From positions 806,001 through 870,000 of the forward strand of contig CAWEBN010000005.1 of NCBI GenBank assembly GCA_963807305.1: 64,000 nucleotides of DNA. Direction: 5' to 3'. The notes under the pieces are model-generated. The model searched no databases and was not told where the DNA came from. It worked only from the letters and a program-made list of their open reading frames with translations. Numbering within the stretch: the stretch's first letter is position 1; each line of letters opens with the position of its first letter. This stretch comes from JAOPZW01 sp963807305 (GTDB taxonomy: Bacteria > Actinomycetota > Thermoleophilia > Solirubrobacterales > Solirubrobacteraceae). Below are positions 34,935-42,618 of the stretch, piece by piece. The position numbers and the translations under genes are program-made.

Positions 34935-36331
34935 GCGATCGCCCTGGCGGCGAGCCGAGCGGCTGCGGCGTTGGACGGCGCGACGACCGCGCCGGCATCG
35001 CGCAGCGCCGCGGCCTGGCGCGAGGCGTCCTGCGGGTCGGCGTCGGTCCCGCAGACGCGCACGACGACCGCGGCGTGGCGTGCGGCCCGCGCCACCGCGC
35101 CCGCCAGCTCGGAGGCGGGATCGGCGTGCGCGCCGTGGCCGCAGACGAGGTCGAGCAGGACGCATGCGGTACGCCCGTCGCCGGCCGCCGCCTCGAGCAG
35201 CTGCAGCCGGATGCCCAGGTCGACCATCGGGTGCGGGCGCCCCTGCGTGTAGCGCTCGGTCCCGAGGTCGACGACGACATGGCCGTCCCCCTCGATGGCC
35301 TCGGGCTCGGTCGCGACGGCACCGAGCAGCGGGTCGAGCACGACGCAGGCCTCGTGGGCCAGCGAGCCGCCCGAGAAGAGGCCGAGGACCCGGCCCGGGC
35401 GCGCCTGCACCGCGCCGCCGTCGTCGTCGGGTGCACCCGCGGCGCCGGCGGCGGCGAGCGCGGCGGCTTCGAGCGTCGGATGCACCTCCCAGCCGTCGAG
35501 GTCGCCCTCCCAGCCCACGAGCGCCGCGACGGCTCGCATGCCGTCGGGGACGGCGCCGGCCAGCGCATCGAGCGCCTCGGGCTCCTTGGCCACGAGCAGC
35601 AGCGTCTCGGTCTGCTCGTCGCCCGCCAGCATCGCGAGGCCCTGGCGCACCATCGTGCCGCCCACCGCGGTCGACAGGTCGCGACCGCCGACGCCGATGA
35701 TGTGCGACACGCCGCTGCCGGCGGCGTCGATCAGGCAGGCGACCTCCTGCGCGCCCGTGCCCGCGGCAGCGACCACCCCCACCGGGCCCGGGCGCACGAC
35801 GTTCGCGAATCCGAGACCGATGCCGGCCAGCATCGCGGTGCCGCACTCGGGCCCCATGACCAGGAGCCCGCGCTCGGCGCCGCGGCGCTTGAGCGCGATC
35901 TCGTCCTCGAGCGAGACGTGGTCGGAGAAGAGGAAGACGTGCAGGCCCCGCGTCAGCGCGCGGTGAGCCTCGAGCGTCGCGTACTCGCCCGGCACCGAGA
36001 TGAGCGCGACGTTGGCCGCGTCGACCGCGGCGAGGGTGCGCGCCGGCGCCGGTCCCTCGTCGCTCTGCGCAGCGCCGCCGACCAGCAGCCGCTGCACCTC
36101 GGCCAGGACCGTGTCGCCCAGGCCGTCCTCGCCGTCGACGGCGACGACCACGTCGCCGGGCCCCGCCTCGGCGCTGGCTCCCAGTGCCGCGAGCGCGCTG
36201 AGATTGGCGGGAGTGCCCATGACGACCTCGCACGCCGACACGCCGGCGTGATCGCGCAGCGCGCGTGCGATGCCCATGAGGCGCACGCTGTCGGCGTAGC
36301 GATCGGGCAGCGTGTGGACCTGCCACGTCAT
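34931..36331 (-). CDS. fdrA: FdrA-like acyl-CoA-synthetase-fold subunit of an oxamate-type carbamoyltransferase
   Basis: 466 aa from ATG 36331. The CoA-binding-like fold shows GPECGTAMLAGIGLGFANVV, PGPVGVVAAAGTGAQEVACL, VGGRDLSTAVGGTMVRQGL and, C-terminally, GLFSGGSLAHEACVV and YTQGRPHPMVDLGIR, hallmarks of FdrA. In E. coli, FdrA, YlbE and YlbF (AllF, AllG, AllH) have been reported to form the carbamoyltransferase acting on oxalurate and giving carbamoyl phosphate. Homologues of the other two subunits lie at 42601-44738. Start and stop overlap neighbours by 4 nt. Confidence 0.88.
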   Translation of the reverse strand: MTWQVHTLPDRYADSVRLMGIARALRDHAGVSACEVVMGTPANLSALAALGASAEAGPGDVVVAVDGEDGLGDTVLAEVQRLLVGGAAQSDEGPAPARTLAAVDAANVALISVPGEYATLEAHRALTRGLHVFLFSDHVSLEDEIALKRRGAERGLLVMGPECGTAMLAGIGLGFANVVRPGPVGVVAAAGTGAQEVACLIDAAGSGVSHIIGVGGRDLSTAVGGTMVRQGLAMLAGDEQTETLLLVAKEPEALDALAGAVPDGMRAVAALVGWEGDLDGWEVHPTLEAAALAAAGAAGAPDDDGGAVQARPGRVLGLFSGGSLAHEACVVLDPLLGAVATEPEAIEGDGHVVVDLGTERYTQGRPHPMVDLGIRLQLLEAAAGDGRTACVLLDLVCGHGAHADPASELAGAVARAARHAAVVVRVCGTDADPQDASRQAAALRDAGAVVAPSNAAAARLAARAIA

Positions 36332-37293
36332 GCCGCCACCGGCGCGGGCGCGAAGAGCGAGGGCCCGTCGCTGTCCGGCACGATCCAGGTGCCGTGGTGG
36401 CCGCGCACGGCGGTGGCCAGATGCGCGGAATCGGTGATCACGGCGCTGCCGCCCCCGCCCACGAAGCGCGCCGCCCCTTCGATCTTGGGGCCCATGCTGC
36501 CGGGCGGGAACTCGCCTTCGCCGAGGTGATGCAGCGCATCGGAGACGGTGAGGCGCAGCGCCACGCGCGACGCCGGCGTCCCGAAGCCGATCTCCACGCG
36601 CGGCACGCTCGTGACGAGCACGAGCATGTCGGCCTGCAGCGAGACCGCCAGCTCGGCCGCGCAGCGATCCTTGTCGACGACCGCGTCGAGCCCGACGAGG
36701 TGCCCGTCGCGCCAGGACACCGGGATGCCGCCGCCGCCGGCGGCGATGACGAGCACCCCGCCCTCGGCCAGGCGGCGGACATGGTCGACCTCGAGGATCC
36801 GCAGCGGCTGTGGGCTGGGGACCATCCGCCGCCATCCGCGCCCGGAGTCGGGTGCCACGTGCCAACCGCGCTCGCGGGCCACGCGGCGCGCGTCGTCCTC
36901 TTCCAGGAAGGCCCCGATCGGCTTGGTGGGCTCCGCCTCGAAGGCTGGGTCGTCGTCGGCGACGAGCACGCGCGTGAGCACGGTCGCCGTCGGCAGCGAG
37001 GGGTCCACGGCGGTGAGCGCCTGCTGGAGCAGGTAGCCGATCTCGCCCTGGGTCATCGCGTCGAGGACGTCGAGCGGCAGCGCCGGCGCGTGCGGCTCGC
37101 CGATCGCCTGCTGCAGCGCCAGCGCGCCGACCTGCGGCCCGTTGCCGTGGGTCAGCACGACCTCGTCGGCGCGCCCCATGCGAGCGATCGCGCGCGCCGC
37201 CTCGAGCGCGTGCACCGTCTGCTCGGGCCACGTCCCGCGCTCGTCCTCGCGGATCAGGGCATTGCCCCCGAACGCGATGACGAGACGCGCCAT
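36328..37293 (-). CDS. arcC: Carbamate kinase
   Basis: 321 aa. Carbamoyl phosphate plus ADP gives ATP and carbamate, which decomposes to NH3 and CO2. Motifs: IAFGGNALI at the N-terminus, VLTHGNGPQVGALALQQAI, the segment RRMVPSPQPLRI, VIAAGGGGIPV and EGEFPPGSMGPKIEGAARFV, all standard for ArcC. It is the first enzyme gene after the XRE regulator (10-bp gap), followed without a gap by the FdrA subunit, matching the known pairing of carbamate kinase with FdrA/YlbE/YlbF. No arginine-deiminase genes are present. Confidence 0.95.
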   Translation of the reverse strand: MARLVIAFGGNALIREDERGTWPEQTVHALEAARAIARMGRADEVVLTHGNGPQVGALALQQAIGEPHAPALPLDVLDAMTQGEIGYLLQQALTAVDPSLPTATVLTRVLVADDDPAFEAEPTKPIGAFLEEDDARRVARERGWHVAPDSGRGWRRMVPSPQPLRILEVDHVRRLAEGGVLVIAAGGGGIPVSWRDGHLVGLDAVVDKDRCAAELAVSLQADMLVLVTSVPRVEIGFGTPASRVALRLTVSDALHHLGEGEFPPGSMGPKIEGAARFVGGGGSAVITDSAHLATAVRGHHGTWIVPDSDGPSLFAPAPVAA

Positions 37294-37303
37294 CCGCCTG
37301 CTC

Positions 37304-37894
37304 CTACGCGCTGCGGATCGCCAGCCAGATCGCCCGCGCCGGGCGGTCGGACGGGTTGCGCCAGGAGTGCGGGTGCGCCGTGCGGAAGTGGATCGAGTCG
37401 CCCTCCTGGAGTCGGTAGTGCTCGCCGTCGATGTCGAAGCTCATCTCGCCCTCGAGCAGCACGACGAGCTCCTCGCCGGGGTGGACCATCGGCTCGGGCC
37501 CGCTGTCGGCCCACGGCTCGACGAAGGCCTCCGCACCGGCGGCGAAGAACGGGCCGTAGCGCCCGGACACGTTCTGCAGCTCGAGGCCGCGCTTGGACGT
37601 GTACAGCTGCGCGCGCTCGTCGCGGCGCACGACCGTCACCGGCCGCAGCGGGTCGGCCTCCTCGATGAAGTAGCCGACGCTGCGCCCGAGCGCCGTGGCC
37701 ACCTTCATGAGGCTCGTGATCGTCGGCGTCATGCCGCTCTTCTCGATCTTGTGGATCGCGGCGGGCGAGAGGCCGGCGCGGGTGGCGAGCTGCTGCAGCG
37801 ACCAGCCGCGCTCGGCGCGCGCCTTGGCGACCTTGGCGCCGAGGGCCGAGACGGTCTGCTCGATCTCGGCGGTGAAATGAGGTTGGGTGCTCAT
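37304..37894 (-). CDS. XRE-cupin transcription regulator of the nitrogen cluster
   Basis: 196 aa from ATG 37894 (TTG 37897 would add one residue). N-terminal HTH_3 at about residues 15-68 (LQQLATRAGLSPAAIHKIEK, SLMKVATALGRSVGYFI) and a C-terminal cupin at about 110-190 (PGEELVVLLEGEMSFDIDG, HFRTAHPHSWRNP) that likely binds the pathway effector. PuuR-like members of this architecture control amine, amino-acid or ureide catabolism. It is the promoter-proximal gene of the leftward operon and faces the rightward operon, well placed to control both. Confidence 0.9.
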   Translation of the reverse strand: MSTQPHFTAEIEQTVSALGAKVAKARAERGWSLQQLATRAGLSPAAIHKIEKSGMTPTITSLMKVATALGRSVGYFIEEADPLRPVTVVRRDERAQLYTSKRGLELQNVSGRYGPFFAAGAEAFVEPWADSGPEPMVHPGEELVVLLEGEMSFDIDGEHYRLQEGDSIHFRTAHPHSWRNPSDRPARAIWLAIRSA

Positions 37895-37897
37895 CAA

Positions 37898-37954
37898 CTT
37901 TCCAAGACGAAATCTGCACTATCGGAAAGATCAGCGCAATGGCCGATCGTTTCC
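37898..37954. promoter_or_regulatory. Cluster control region with TTTCC/GGAAA boxes
   Basis: CTTTCC at 37898-37903, CGGAAAGATC at 37923-37932 and GATCGTTTCC at 37945-37954 are alternating inverted copies of one box. The last two form a near-perfect inverted repeat. They sit immediately upstream of the XRE-cupin start and are the best candidate operators for that regulator. Confidence 0.5.
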
Positions 37955-38027
37955 TATCGTAGATGGACCACCAGTCGCAAGACCATCGACAACGGGTCGC
38001 AGTGGACACATCTCCCGGCCGAATCGC

Positions 38028-38057
38028 TTGACTCAGGCCTCGCAACCTCGATAGAAC
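38028..38057 (+). promoter_or_regulatory. Likely promoter of the rightward operon
   Basis: TTGACT (38028-38033), 18-nt spacer, TAGAAC (38052-38057), about 75 nt before the GTG at 38131. GTTCGCG (38061-38067) and CGCGAAC (38087-38093) just downstream form an inverted repeat that may be an operator or a 5'-leader hairpin. Confidence 0.4.
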
Positions 38058-38130
38058 AGCGTTCGCGATCCGACACGATCGGCCGGCGCGAACAGCCGCC
38101 GGCACTGCGTTCCCTATAGGGGGTGCGACT

Positions 38131-38616
38131 GTGGCCAAGACCGACCTCGCCGACGCACCGGCGGGTACCGAGCTCTTCGACGTCCAGGAGAAGGTCTTCC
38201 CCGACGTCCAGGCGCAAGACGGCGAGTCCGCTTACACGTTCATGCACACCGTGCCGTACGAGGGCTCGGTGGGGCTCGTCAACCTGCTGACGACGACGCG
38301 CGTCCAGCGCAAGGGCTTCGACACGAAGCTGGTCCTGTACGGGCCGGGGGTGCTGATGGCCTCCGGGACGCGCGGGTTCCCGAAGGTGGGCGACGAGGCC
38401 TTCCCGGGCCACATGGCCATCAACAACCAGATCCGCACCTTCCTGGACGAGGGCGGGACCGTCTACGCCTGTCGCTTCGCCTGCGGCGCGCTCTACGGCT
38501 TCCCGGAGGACTTCCTCATGGACGGCGTGACGCCCTTCCACCCCCTCGACGTGCTCGACGCCGCGCTGACCGCGTGGCGCGACCGCGCCTTCCAGCTCAA
38601 CACCTGGACGGTGTAG
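38131..38616 (+). CDS. MSMEG_0572/Sll0783-like nitrogen-starvation response protein
   Basis: 161 aa from GTG 38131, preceded by GGGGGTG as ribosome binding site. The sequence EKVFPDVQAQDGESAYTFMH, VPYEGSVGLVNLLTTTRVQR, VLMASGTRGFPKVGDEAFPG and a terminal FQLNTWTV correspond to the Sll0783-type protein that opens Nit1C clusters. Its fold looks DsrE-like. A cysteine in VYACRFACGALYG could be functional. Biochemical function is unknown; Nit1C clusters have been linked to nitrogen starvation and to cyanide assimilation. Eight nt separate it from the next gene. Confidence 0.9.
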   Translation: MAKTDLADAPAGTELFDVQEKVFPDVQAQDGESAYTFMHTVPYEGSVGLVNLLTTTRVQRKGFDTKLVLYGPGVLMASGTRGFPKVGDEAFPGHMAINNQIRTFLDEGGTVYACRFACGALYGFPEDFLMDGVTPFHPLDVLDAALTAWRDRAFQLNTWTV

Positions 38617-38623
38617 CGACCCG

Positions 38624-39247
38624 ATGACGGCGGTCCGCGAGGACGCCGTGGCGGCGTGGCGGCGCGCCGAGGCGCGCGTCTACCCGACCGTGATGGTCGA
38701 CGCGACCATGTACGAGCAGTACCTGACCATGGTGCGGGCGGTGGCCGACGAGCTGGCCGACGTCCGCACCGAGGACGACCTCCTGACCGCCTGGGAGGAG
38801 CGCCGCGAGCTGGCGAGCGCGATCGTCGCCCGCCACGCGCCCTCGATGCGCGCGTTCATGGACCTCGAGGCGGTGCGCGACGCGGCCTTCTGCCATCGCC
38901 ACCGCGACATCACGCGCGCTCGCGGCAAGGAGATCGCCCGCGAGCGCCTCGAGCAGGCACGGCGCGACGGGTCCGAGTGGGTCGTGCTCTTCGACGACGT
39001 GACGCCCCTGGGCTCGCACCGCCTGGAGATGCACGTCCGCACGGGCCGCGGCCTGCACGCGTCGTGCAAGCGCGATCTCGACCGGGCGGCCACCTACTCG
39101 CTGGAGGTCGTCCAGCTCGATCCGGGCACCGGGACCTGGCTGCTGGACAAGCCCCCGCTCATGCCCGCCCAGAACTACCGCACGCCCGACGAGTGGGAGG
39201 CGCGCATCGCCCAGGCGCGGGCGACGTTCGGAGAGGACCGACCATGA
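38624..39247 (+). CDS. Unrecognised 207-aa protein in the Nit1C-like operon
   Basis: No family recognised. The N-terminal half is helical and acidic (YEQYLTMVRAVADELADV). A His-rich stretch AFCHRHRDITRARGKEIARE follows. The C-terminal half contains WVVLFDDVTPLGSHRLEMHV, GRGLHASCKRDLDRA and LDKPPLMPAQNYRTPDEWEA, which look like a conserved globular domain. It lies exactly where canonical Nit1C clusters carry the nitrilase region. Its stop overlaps the amidohydrolase start by 4 nt. It may be a partner subunit of that amidohydrolase. Confidence 0.75.
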   Translation: MTAVREDAVAAWRRAEARVYPTVMVDATMYEQYLTMVRAVADELADVRTEDDLLTAWEERRELASAIVARHAPSMRAFMDLEAVRDAAFCHRHRDITRARGKEIARERLEQARRDGSEWVVLFDDVTPLGSHRLEMHVRTGRGLHASCKRDLDRAATYSLEVVQLDPGTGTWLLDKPPLMPAQNYRTPDEWEARIAQARATFGEDRP

Positions 39248-40107
39248 ACGTGACCCATCCGCAGCGGATCATCGACGCGCATTGCCACATCGGCGAGATC
39301 CCGCCGTGGAAGTTCTACGACCTCGAGCACCCCGTGAAGCCGACGGTCTACGACTACCGCTCCCCGGCGGAGTTCGTGAAGAACCACATGGACGACTTCA
39401 AGATCGAGCGGGCGCTCGCGATGTCCAACTACGGCGTCCCGGTCCATGAGATCTCCTTCGACCTCAACGACGTGGTCATGGAGGCGGCGACGACGAACGA
39501 CCGCATCCTGGCCGGCATCTGGGTCTCGTTCCTGCCGCGCAACGCCGAGATGACGCGCAAGGCGCTCAAGCTCGCCGGCGAGTCGCGCGTCGTGGCGCTG
39601 AAGACGACCTTCCTGCTCGGCGGCAACCCCGATCCCGGGTCCTGGGACGAGGAGACCAGGGCGCTGGCCGACGAGTGCTTCGACGCCTGCGAGAAGCACG
39701 ACCTGGTCTTCCACTTCCACACGAGCCCGGGCGGCAACTCGGACATCTCCAACTTCATCCCGCTCGTCGAGGCCTACGGCAAGCGCTGCAAGATCTACCT
39801 CGTGCACTTCGGCGGCGGGGTGTCCGGCCACATCCGCCTCGTGCCCAGGTTCCTGCAGTGGGTGCAGGAGGGCTACAAGGTCTACACGGACACCTCCTGG
39901 GCCATCGGCTTCGGCGCGCGCTGGCTGCTGACCGAGATCGAGCGCACCGGCGTGGGCGGCGACCGCGTCTTCTTCGGCTCCGACGAGCCGTGGTCGGACT
40001 TCATGAGCGAGTACTGGAAGATCAACGGCATCCGCGGCATCTCCCAGGAGCTCAAGGACCGGGTCTTCTGGGGCAACTACGAGGAGCTGTTCGCGGGTCG
40101 TGGCTGA
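39244..40107 (+). CDS. Amidohydrolase-2 family hydrolase in the nitrilase position
   Basis: 287 aa. Metal-ligand pattern: H-x-H in IIDAHCHIGEIPPW, His in FHFHTSPGG, His in YLVHFGGGVSG, and Asp in VFFGSDEPWSDF. Lys in VVALKTTFLLGG may be the loop lysine. These proteins hydrolyse C-N or C-O bonds or decarboxylate. Here it sits between the Sll0783-like protein and the radical SAM enzyme, where a nitrilase is expected, suggesting it hydrolyses the pathway's nitrile-, amide- or lactam-type intermediate (inference). It overlaps both neighbours. Confidence 0.87.
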   Translation: MNVTHPQRIIDAHCHIGEIPPWKFYDLEHPVKPTVYDYRSPAEFVKNHMDDFKIERALAMSNYGVPVHEISFDLNDVVMEAATTNDRILAGIWVSFLPRNAEMTRKALKLAGESRVVALKTTFLLGGNPDPGSWDEETRALADECFDACEKHDLVFHFHTSPGGNSDISNFIPLVEAYGKRCKIYLVHFGGGVSGHIRLVPRFLQWVQEGYKVYTDTSWAIGFGARWLLTEIERTGVGGDRVFFGSDEPWSDFMSEYWKINGIRGISQELKDRVFWGNYEELFAGRG

Positions 40108-41248
40108 GCACGCGACCGTCGCGCTCGACGACCGCAGGCTCGTGGTCGAGCTGCAGTCGCTCGGCGTCCGCGTCGAGGACGAGACCGGCGCCGGCGTGCA
40201 GGGGCGCCGGGGCGGCGCGGGGCCCTCGGACGCCGGCTTCCTGTGGGTGCGCGGGCTGCCGCTCACCGTGCCGATGCACGCCGAGTACGCGCAGCGATCG
40301 CCCTACACGCTGCGCATCGGCGAGCGCGGGGCGCGCCTGGAGCTGGCCGGCGAGTACGTCGCGCCCGTGGTCGTGCCGCCGCGCCCGAGGATCTACGACA
40401 TGCAGACGGCCGACGGCGTGCCGTACTGGAAGATCGCGCTGCTGCACCTCGACTCGATCGCGTCGACCGTCGTGCAGAAGTGCATCTACTGGGGCACGCA
40501 CGAGCAGTGCGCCTTCTGCGGCATCGAGCTGACGCGCGACGGCCAGACGGTGCCCGTCAAGACGCCCGCGATGCTGGCCGAGGTCTGCACCGCCGCGCGC
40601 GACCACGACGGCGCCGTCGACGTGACGCTCACGACCGGCTCGCTGAACCGCCGCGACCGCGGCGCGCTCTACATCGCGAAGTGCGCGACGGCGATCAAGG
40701 AGGCCTGCGGCCTGCCCGTGCAGGTCCAGTTCGAGCCGCCAGACGACCTGACCGTCCTCGACGAGGTCCACGCGGCCGGGGTCGACGCGGTCGGGATGCA
40801 TCTCGAGACCTTCGACCCCCAGGTCCTGGAGCGCGTGGCGCCCGGCAAGGCGGCGACCGGGATCGACGGCTACTTCCGCGCCTGGGAGCGCGCCGTCGAG
40901 GTCTTCGGCCGCGGGCGCGTGAGCACCTACGTGATCCTCGGCATGGGCGAGGACCGCGCCCTGACCGAGGAGGGCTGCCGGCGGGCGATCGAGATGGGCG
41001 TGTACCCGTTCGTCGTCCCGCTGCGCCCGGTGCCGGGCACGCTGATGGCCGCCGCGCAGCCGCCGGCGCCCGACTACGTGGCCTCGGTCTACCGCACGGT
41101 GTCGGCGATGCTGGCCGAGGCCGGCTTCGACCACGCCGACGCCGGCGCCGGCTGCGCGCGCTGCCAGGCGTGCTCGGGGCTGTCGGCCTGGGAACGCGTC
41201 TTCGAGAAGGAGCGCTGGCGTGAGCTCGCCGACCGTCGCGCCTCCTAA
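40100..41248 (+). CDS. Radical SAM enzyme, MSMEG_0568-like (Nit1C type)
   Basis: 382 aa from GTG 40100. The cluster ligands are C-x8-C-x2-C (KCIYWGTHEQCAFCG, about residues 130-144) rather than the canonical C-x3-C-x2-C, which I associate with this Nit1C family. QVQFEPPDD, VGMHLETFDPQVLERVAPGK and VSTYVILGMGED follow the biotin-synthase-like barrel. The C-terminus has CARCQACSG, a possible auxiliary Fe-S site. The reaction is unknown. It overlaps the amidohydrolase by 8 nt and the GNAT gene by 29 nt. Confidence 0.9.
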   Translation: MAEHATVALDDRRLVVELQSLGVRVEDETGAGVQGRRGGAGPSDAGFLWVRGLPLTVPMHAEYAQRSPYTLRIGERGARLELAGEYVAPVVVPPRPRIYDMQTADGVPYWKIALLHLDSIASTVVQKCIYWGTHEQCAFCGIELTRDGQTVPVKTPAMLAEVCTAARDHDGAVDVTLTTGSLNRRDRGALYIAKCATAIKEACGLPVQVQFEPPDDLTVLDEVHAAGVDAVGMHLETFDPQVLERVAPGKAATGIDGYFRAWERAVEVFGRGRVSTYVILGMGEDRALTEEGCRRAIEMGVYPFVVPLRPVPGTLMAAAQPPAPDYVASVYRTVSAMLAEAGFDHADAGAGCARCQACSGLSAWERVFEKERWRELADRRAS

Positions 41249-41699
41249 GCCGGACGTCCGCGTGCGGCTGTGCCGCGGCGAGCGCGAGCGCGCCGCCCAC
41301 TTCGCCGTGCGCCGCTCCGTGTTCGTCGACGAGCTGGAGATGTTCGCCGGCGACGATCGCGACGAGCGCGACGTAAGGATCACGACCCTGCACGCGATCG
41401 GGATCGCGGGCGGGCGCGTGGCGGGTGCCGTGCGGCTGCACCCGCTGGGCGGCGGCGACTGGAAGGGCGACCGCCTGGCCGTCCTGCCCGAGGCGCGCCA
41501 CGGCGCGCTGGGCGCCCGGCTCGTGCGCTTCGCCGTCGCGACGGCCGCAGAGCGCGGGGGAACGCGGATGGTGGCCATGATCCAGCTGCCCAACGTGGCC
41601 TTCTTCGAGGGGCTCGGCTGGCAGCGCGACGGGCGCACCGTCGGCTTCCACGGGCGCCCGCACCAGCCGATGGCCATCGCGCTCAGCGCAGACGAGTGA
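41220..41699 (+). CDS. GNAT acetyltransferase, MSMEG_0567/Sll0786-like
   Basis: 159 aa from GTG 41220. GNAT elements: VRRSVFVDELEMFAGDDRDE, AGAVRLHPLGGGDWKGDRLA, the acetyl-CoA pyrophosphate loop region EARHGALGARLVRFAVATA, and LPNVAFFEGLGWQRDGRTV near the end. Sequence and position match the Nit1C nitrogen-starvation acetyltransferase. Substrate unknown; N-acylation or activation of a pathway amine is plausible. Its last 17 nt overlap the 3' end of the convergent AIR-synthase-like gene. Confidence 0.88.
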   Translation: MSSPTVAPPKPDVRVRLCRGERERAAHFAVRRSVFVDELEMFAGDDRDERDVRITTLHAIGIAGGRVAGAVRLHPLGGGDWKGDRLAVLPEARHGALGARLVRFAVATAAERGGTRMVAMIQLPNVAFFEGLGWQRDGRTVGFHGRPHQPMAIALSADE

Positions 41700-42618
41700 G
41701 CGGCTCGGCGGCCAGGTCCCACACCTCCGCCGACTCCCCGCCGCCGGCCAGCCGCAGCACGCGCGTGTCGTCGAAGGCGCCGCAGGGGGCGCAGGCCAGG
41801 CCGCGCCGCGTGAACGCCTCGCACGCCTCCTCGACGTGGTCGGGGGCGGCGGCGAGGACGAAGCCGAAGCTCGGGAAGGCCAGCAGCCAGCGCTCGAGCG
41901 CGACGCTCTCCGGCCGCGGCAGGCGCTCGACGTCGAGGGTGGCGCCGCAGCCGGCCAGCTCGAGCAGTTGCAGCAGCGACCCGGCGACGCCGGGCATCGA
42001 CACGTCGCGGGCCGCGTGGCAGAGCCCGCGCTCGGCGACCTCGACGAGCGCCTCGCCGTCCTCGCGCAGCGCCGGCGGCTCGCGCTCGCGCAGCGAGCTC
42101 CAGATCGGCGGGTCGTGGCCGCGATCGCTGCCCTGCAGGCAGAAGGCGGCGAGGAGCACGTCACCGGACCGCGCGGCGGCTGCGCGCAGCGGCGCGGTCA
42201 CGCTGCCGGTGCAGAAGGCCGACAGCGCCGGCGCGGCGCCGAGCGTCAGGTGGCCGCCGACGACCGGCACACCGAGCCGCTGGGCCGCCCATGCCAGCCC
42301 GTCGAGCACCTTTCGTGCGTGGTCGCGGTCCGGGCTGACGAGCGTGTCGACGAGCGCGAGCGGCCGCCCGCCCATGGCCCGCACGTCGGCCACGTTGGTG
42401 GCAACCGCCGCGGCGCCGGCCGCGAACGGGTCGGCGGCGAGCAGCGCGGGCGCGATGGCCTCGCCGCAGACGACGAGCCGGCCGTCGCCGTGGGCGACGA
42501 GCGCGGCGTCGTCGCCGTCGCTCGCGAAGCCGTGGCCCTCGAGCAGCGCCAGGTCGCGCTTGGCCCTGAGGCCGGGGGCGGCGCGGACGGTGGCGGCGAG
42601 ATGAGCGAGGTCGGGCAT
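41683..42618 (-). CDS. AIR-synthase-like ATP enzyme, Sll0787-like (Nit1C type)
   Basis: 311 aa, PurM/HypE/ThiL fold. GFASDGDDAALVAHGDGRLVV is the dimer-interface metal strand; NVADVRAMGGRPLALVDTLV and VPVVGGHLTLGAAPALSAFC are ATP-binding segments, and HAARDVSMPGVAGSLLQLLE marks the C-terminal domain. In canonical Nit1C clusters this gene is co-directional; here it is on the opposite strand. Its 5' end overlaps the 5' end of the divergent YlbE-like gene and its 3' end overlaps the GNAT gene. PurM-fold relatives such as HypE dehydrate a carboxamide-derived group to a nitrile, which is suggestive here. Confidence 0.87.
   Translation of the reverse strand: MPDLAHLAATVRAAPGLRAKRDLALLEGHGFASDGDDAALVAHGDGRLVVCGEAIAPALLAADPFAAGAAAVATNVADVRAMGGRPLALVDTLVSPDRDHARKVLDGLAWAAQRLGVPVVGGHLTLGAAPALSAFCTGSVTAPLRAAAARSGDVLLAAFCLQGSDRGHDPPIWSSLREREPPALREDGEALVEVAERGLCHAARDVSMPGVAGSLLQLLELAGCGATLDVERLPRPESVALERWLLAFPSFGFVLAAAPDHVEEACEAFTRRGLACAPCGAFDDTRVLRLAGGGESAEVWDLAAEPLTRLR

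Noticed and set aside
38054..38064. GAACAGCGTTC as a LexA box at the rightward nitrogen operon
   Set aside because: The spacer is 3 nt, not the 4 nt required for GAAC-N4-GTTC.
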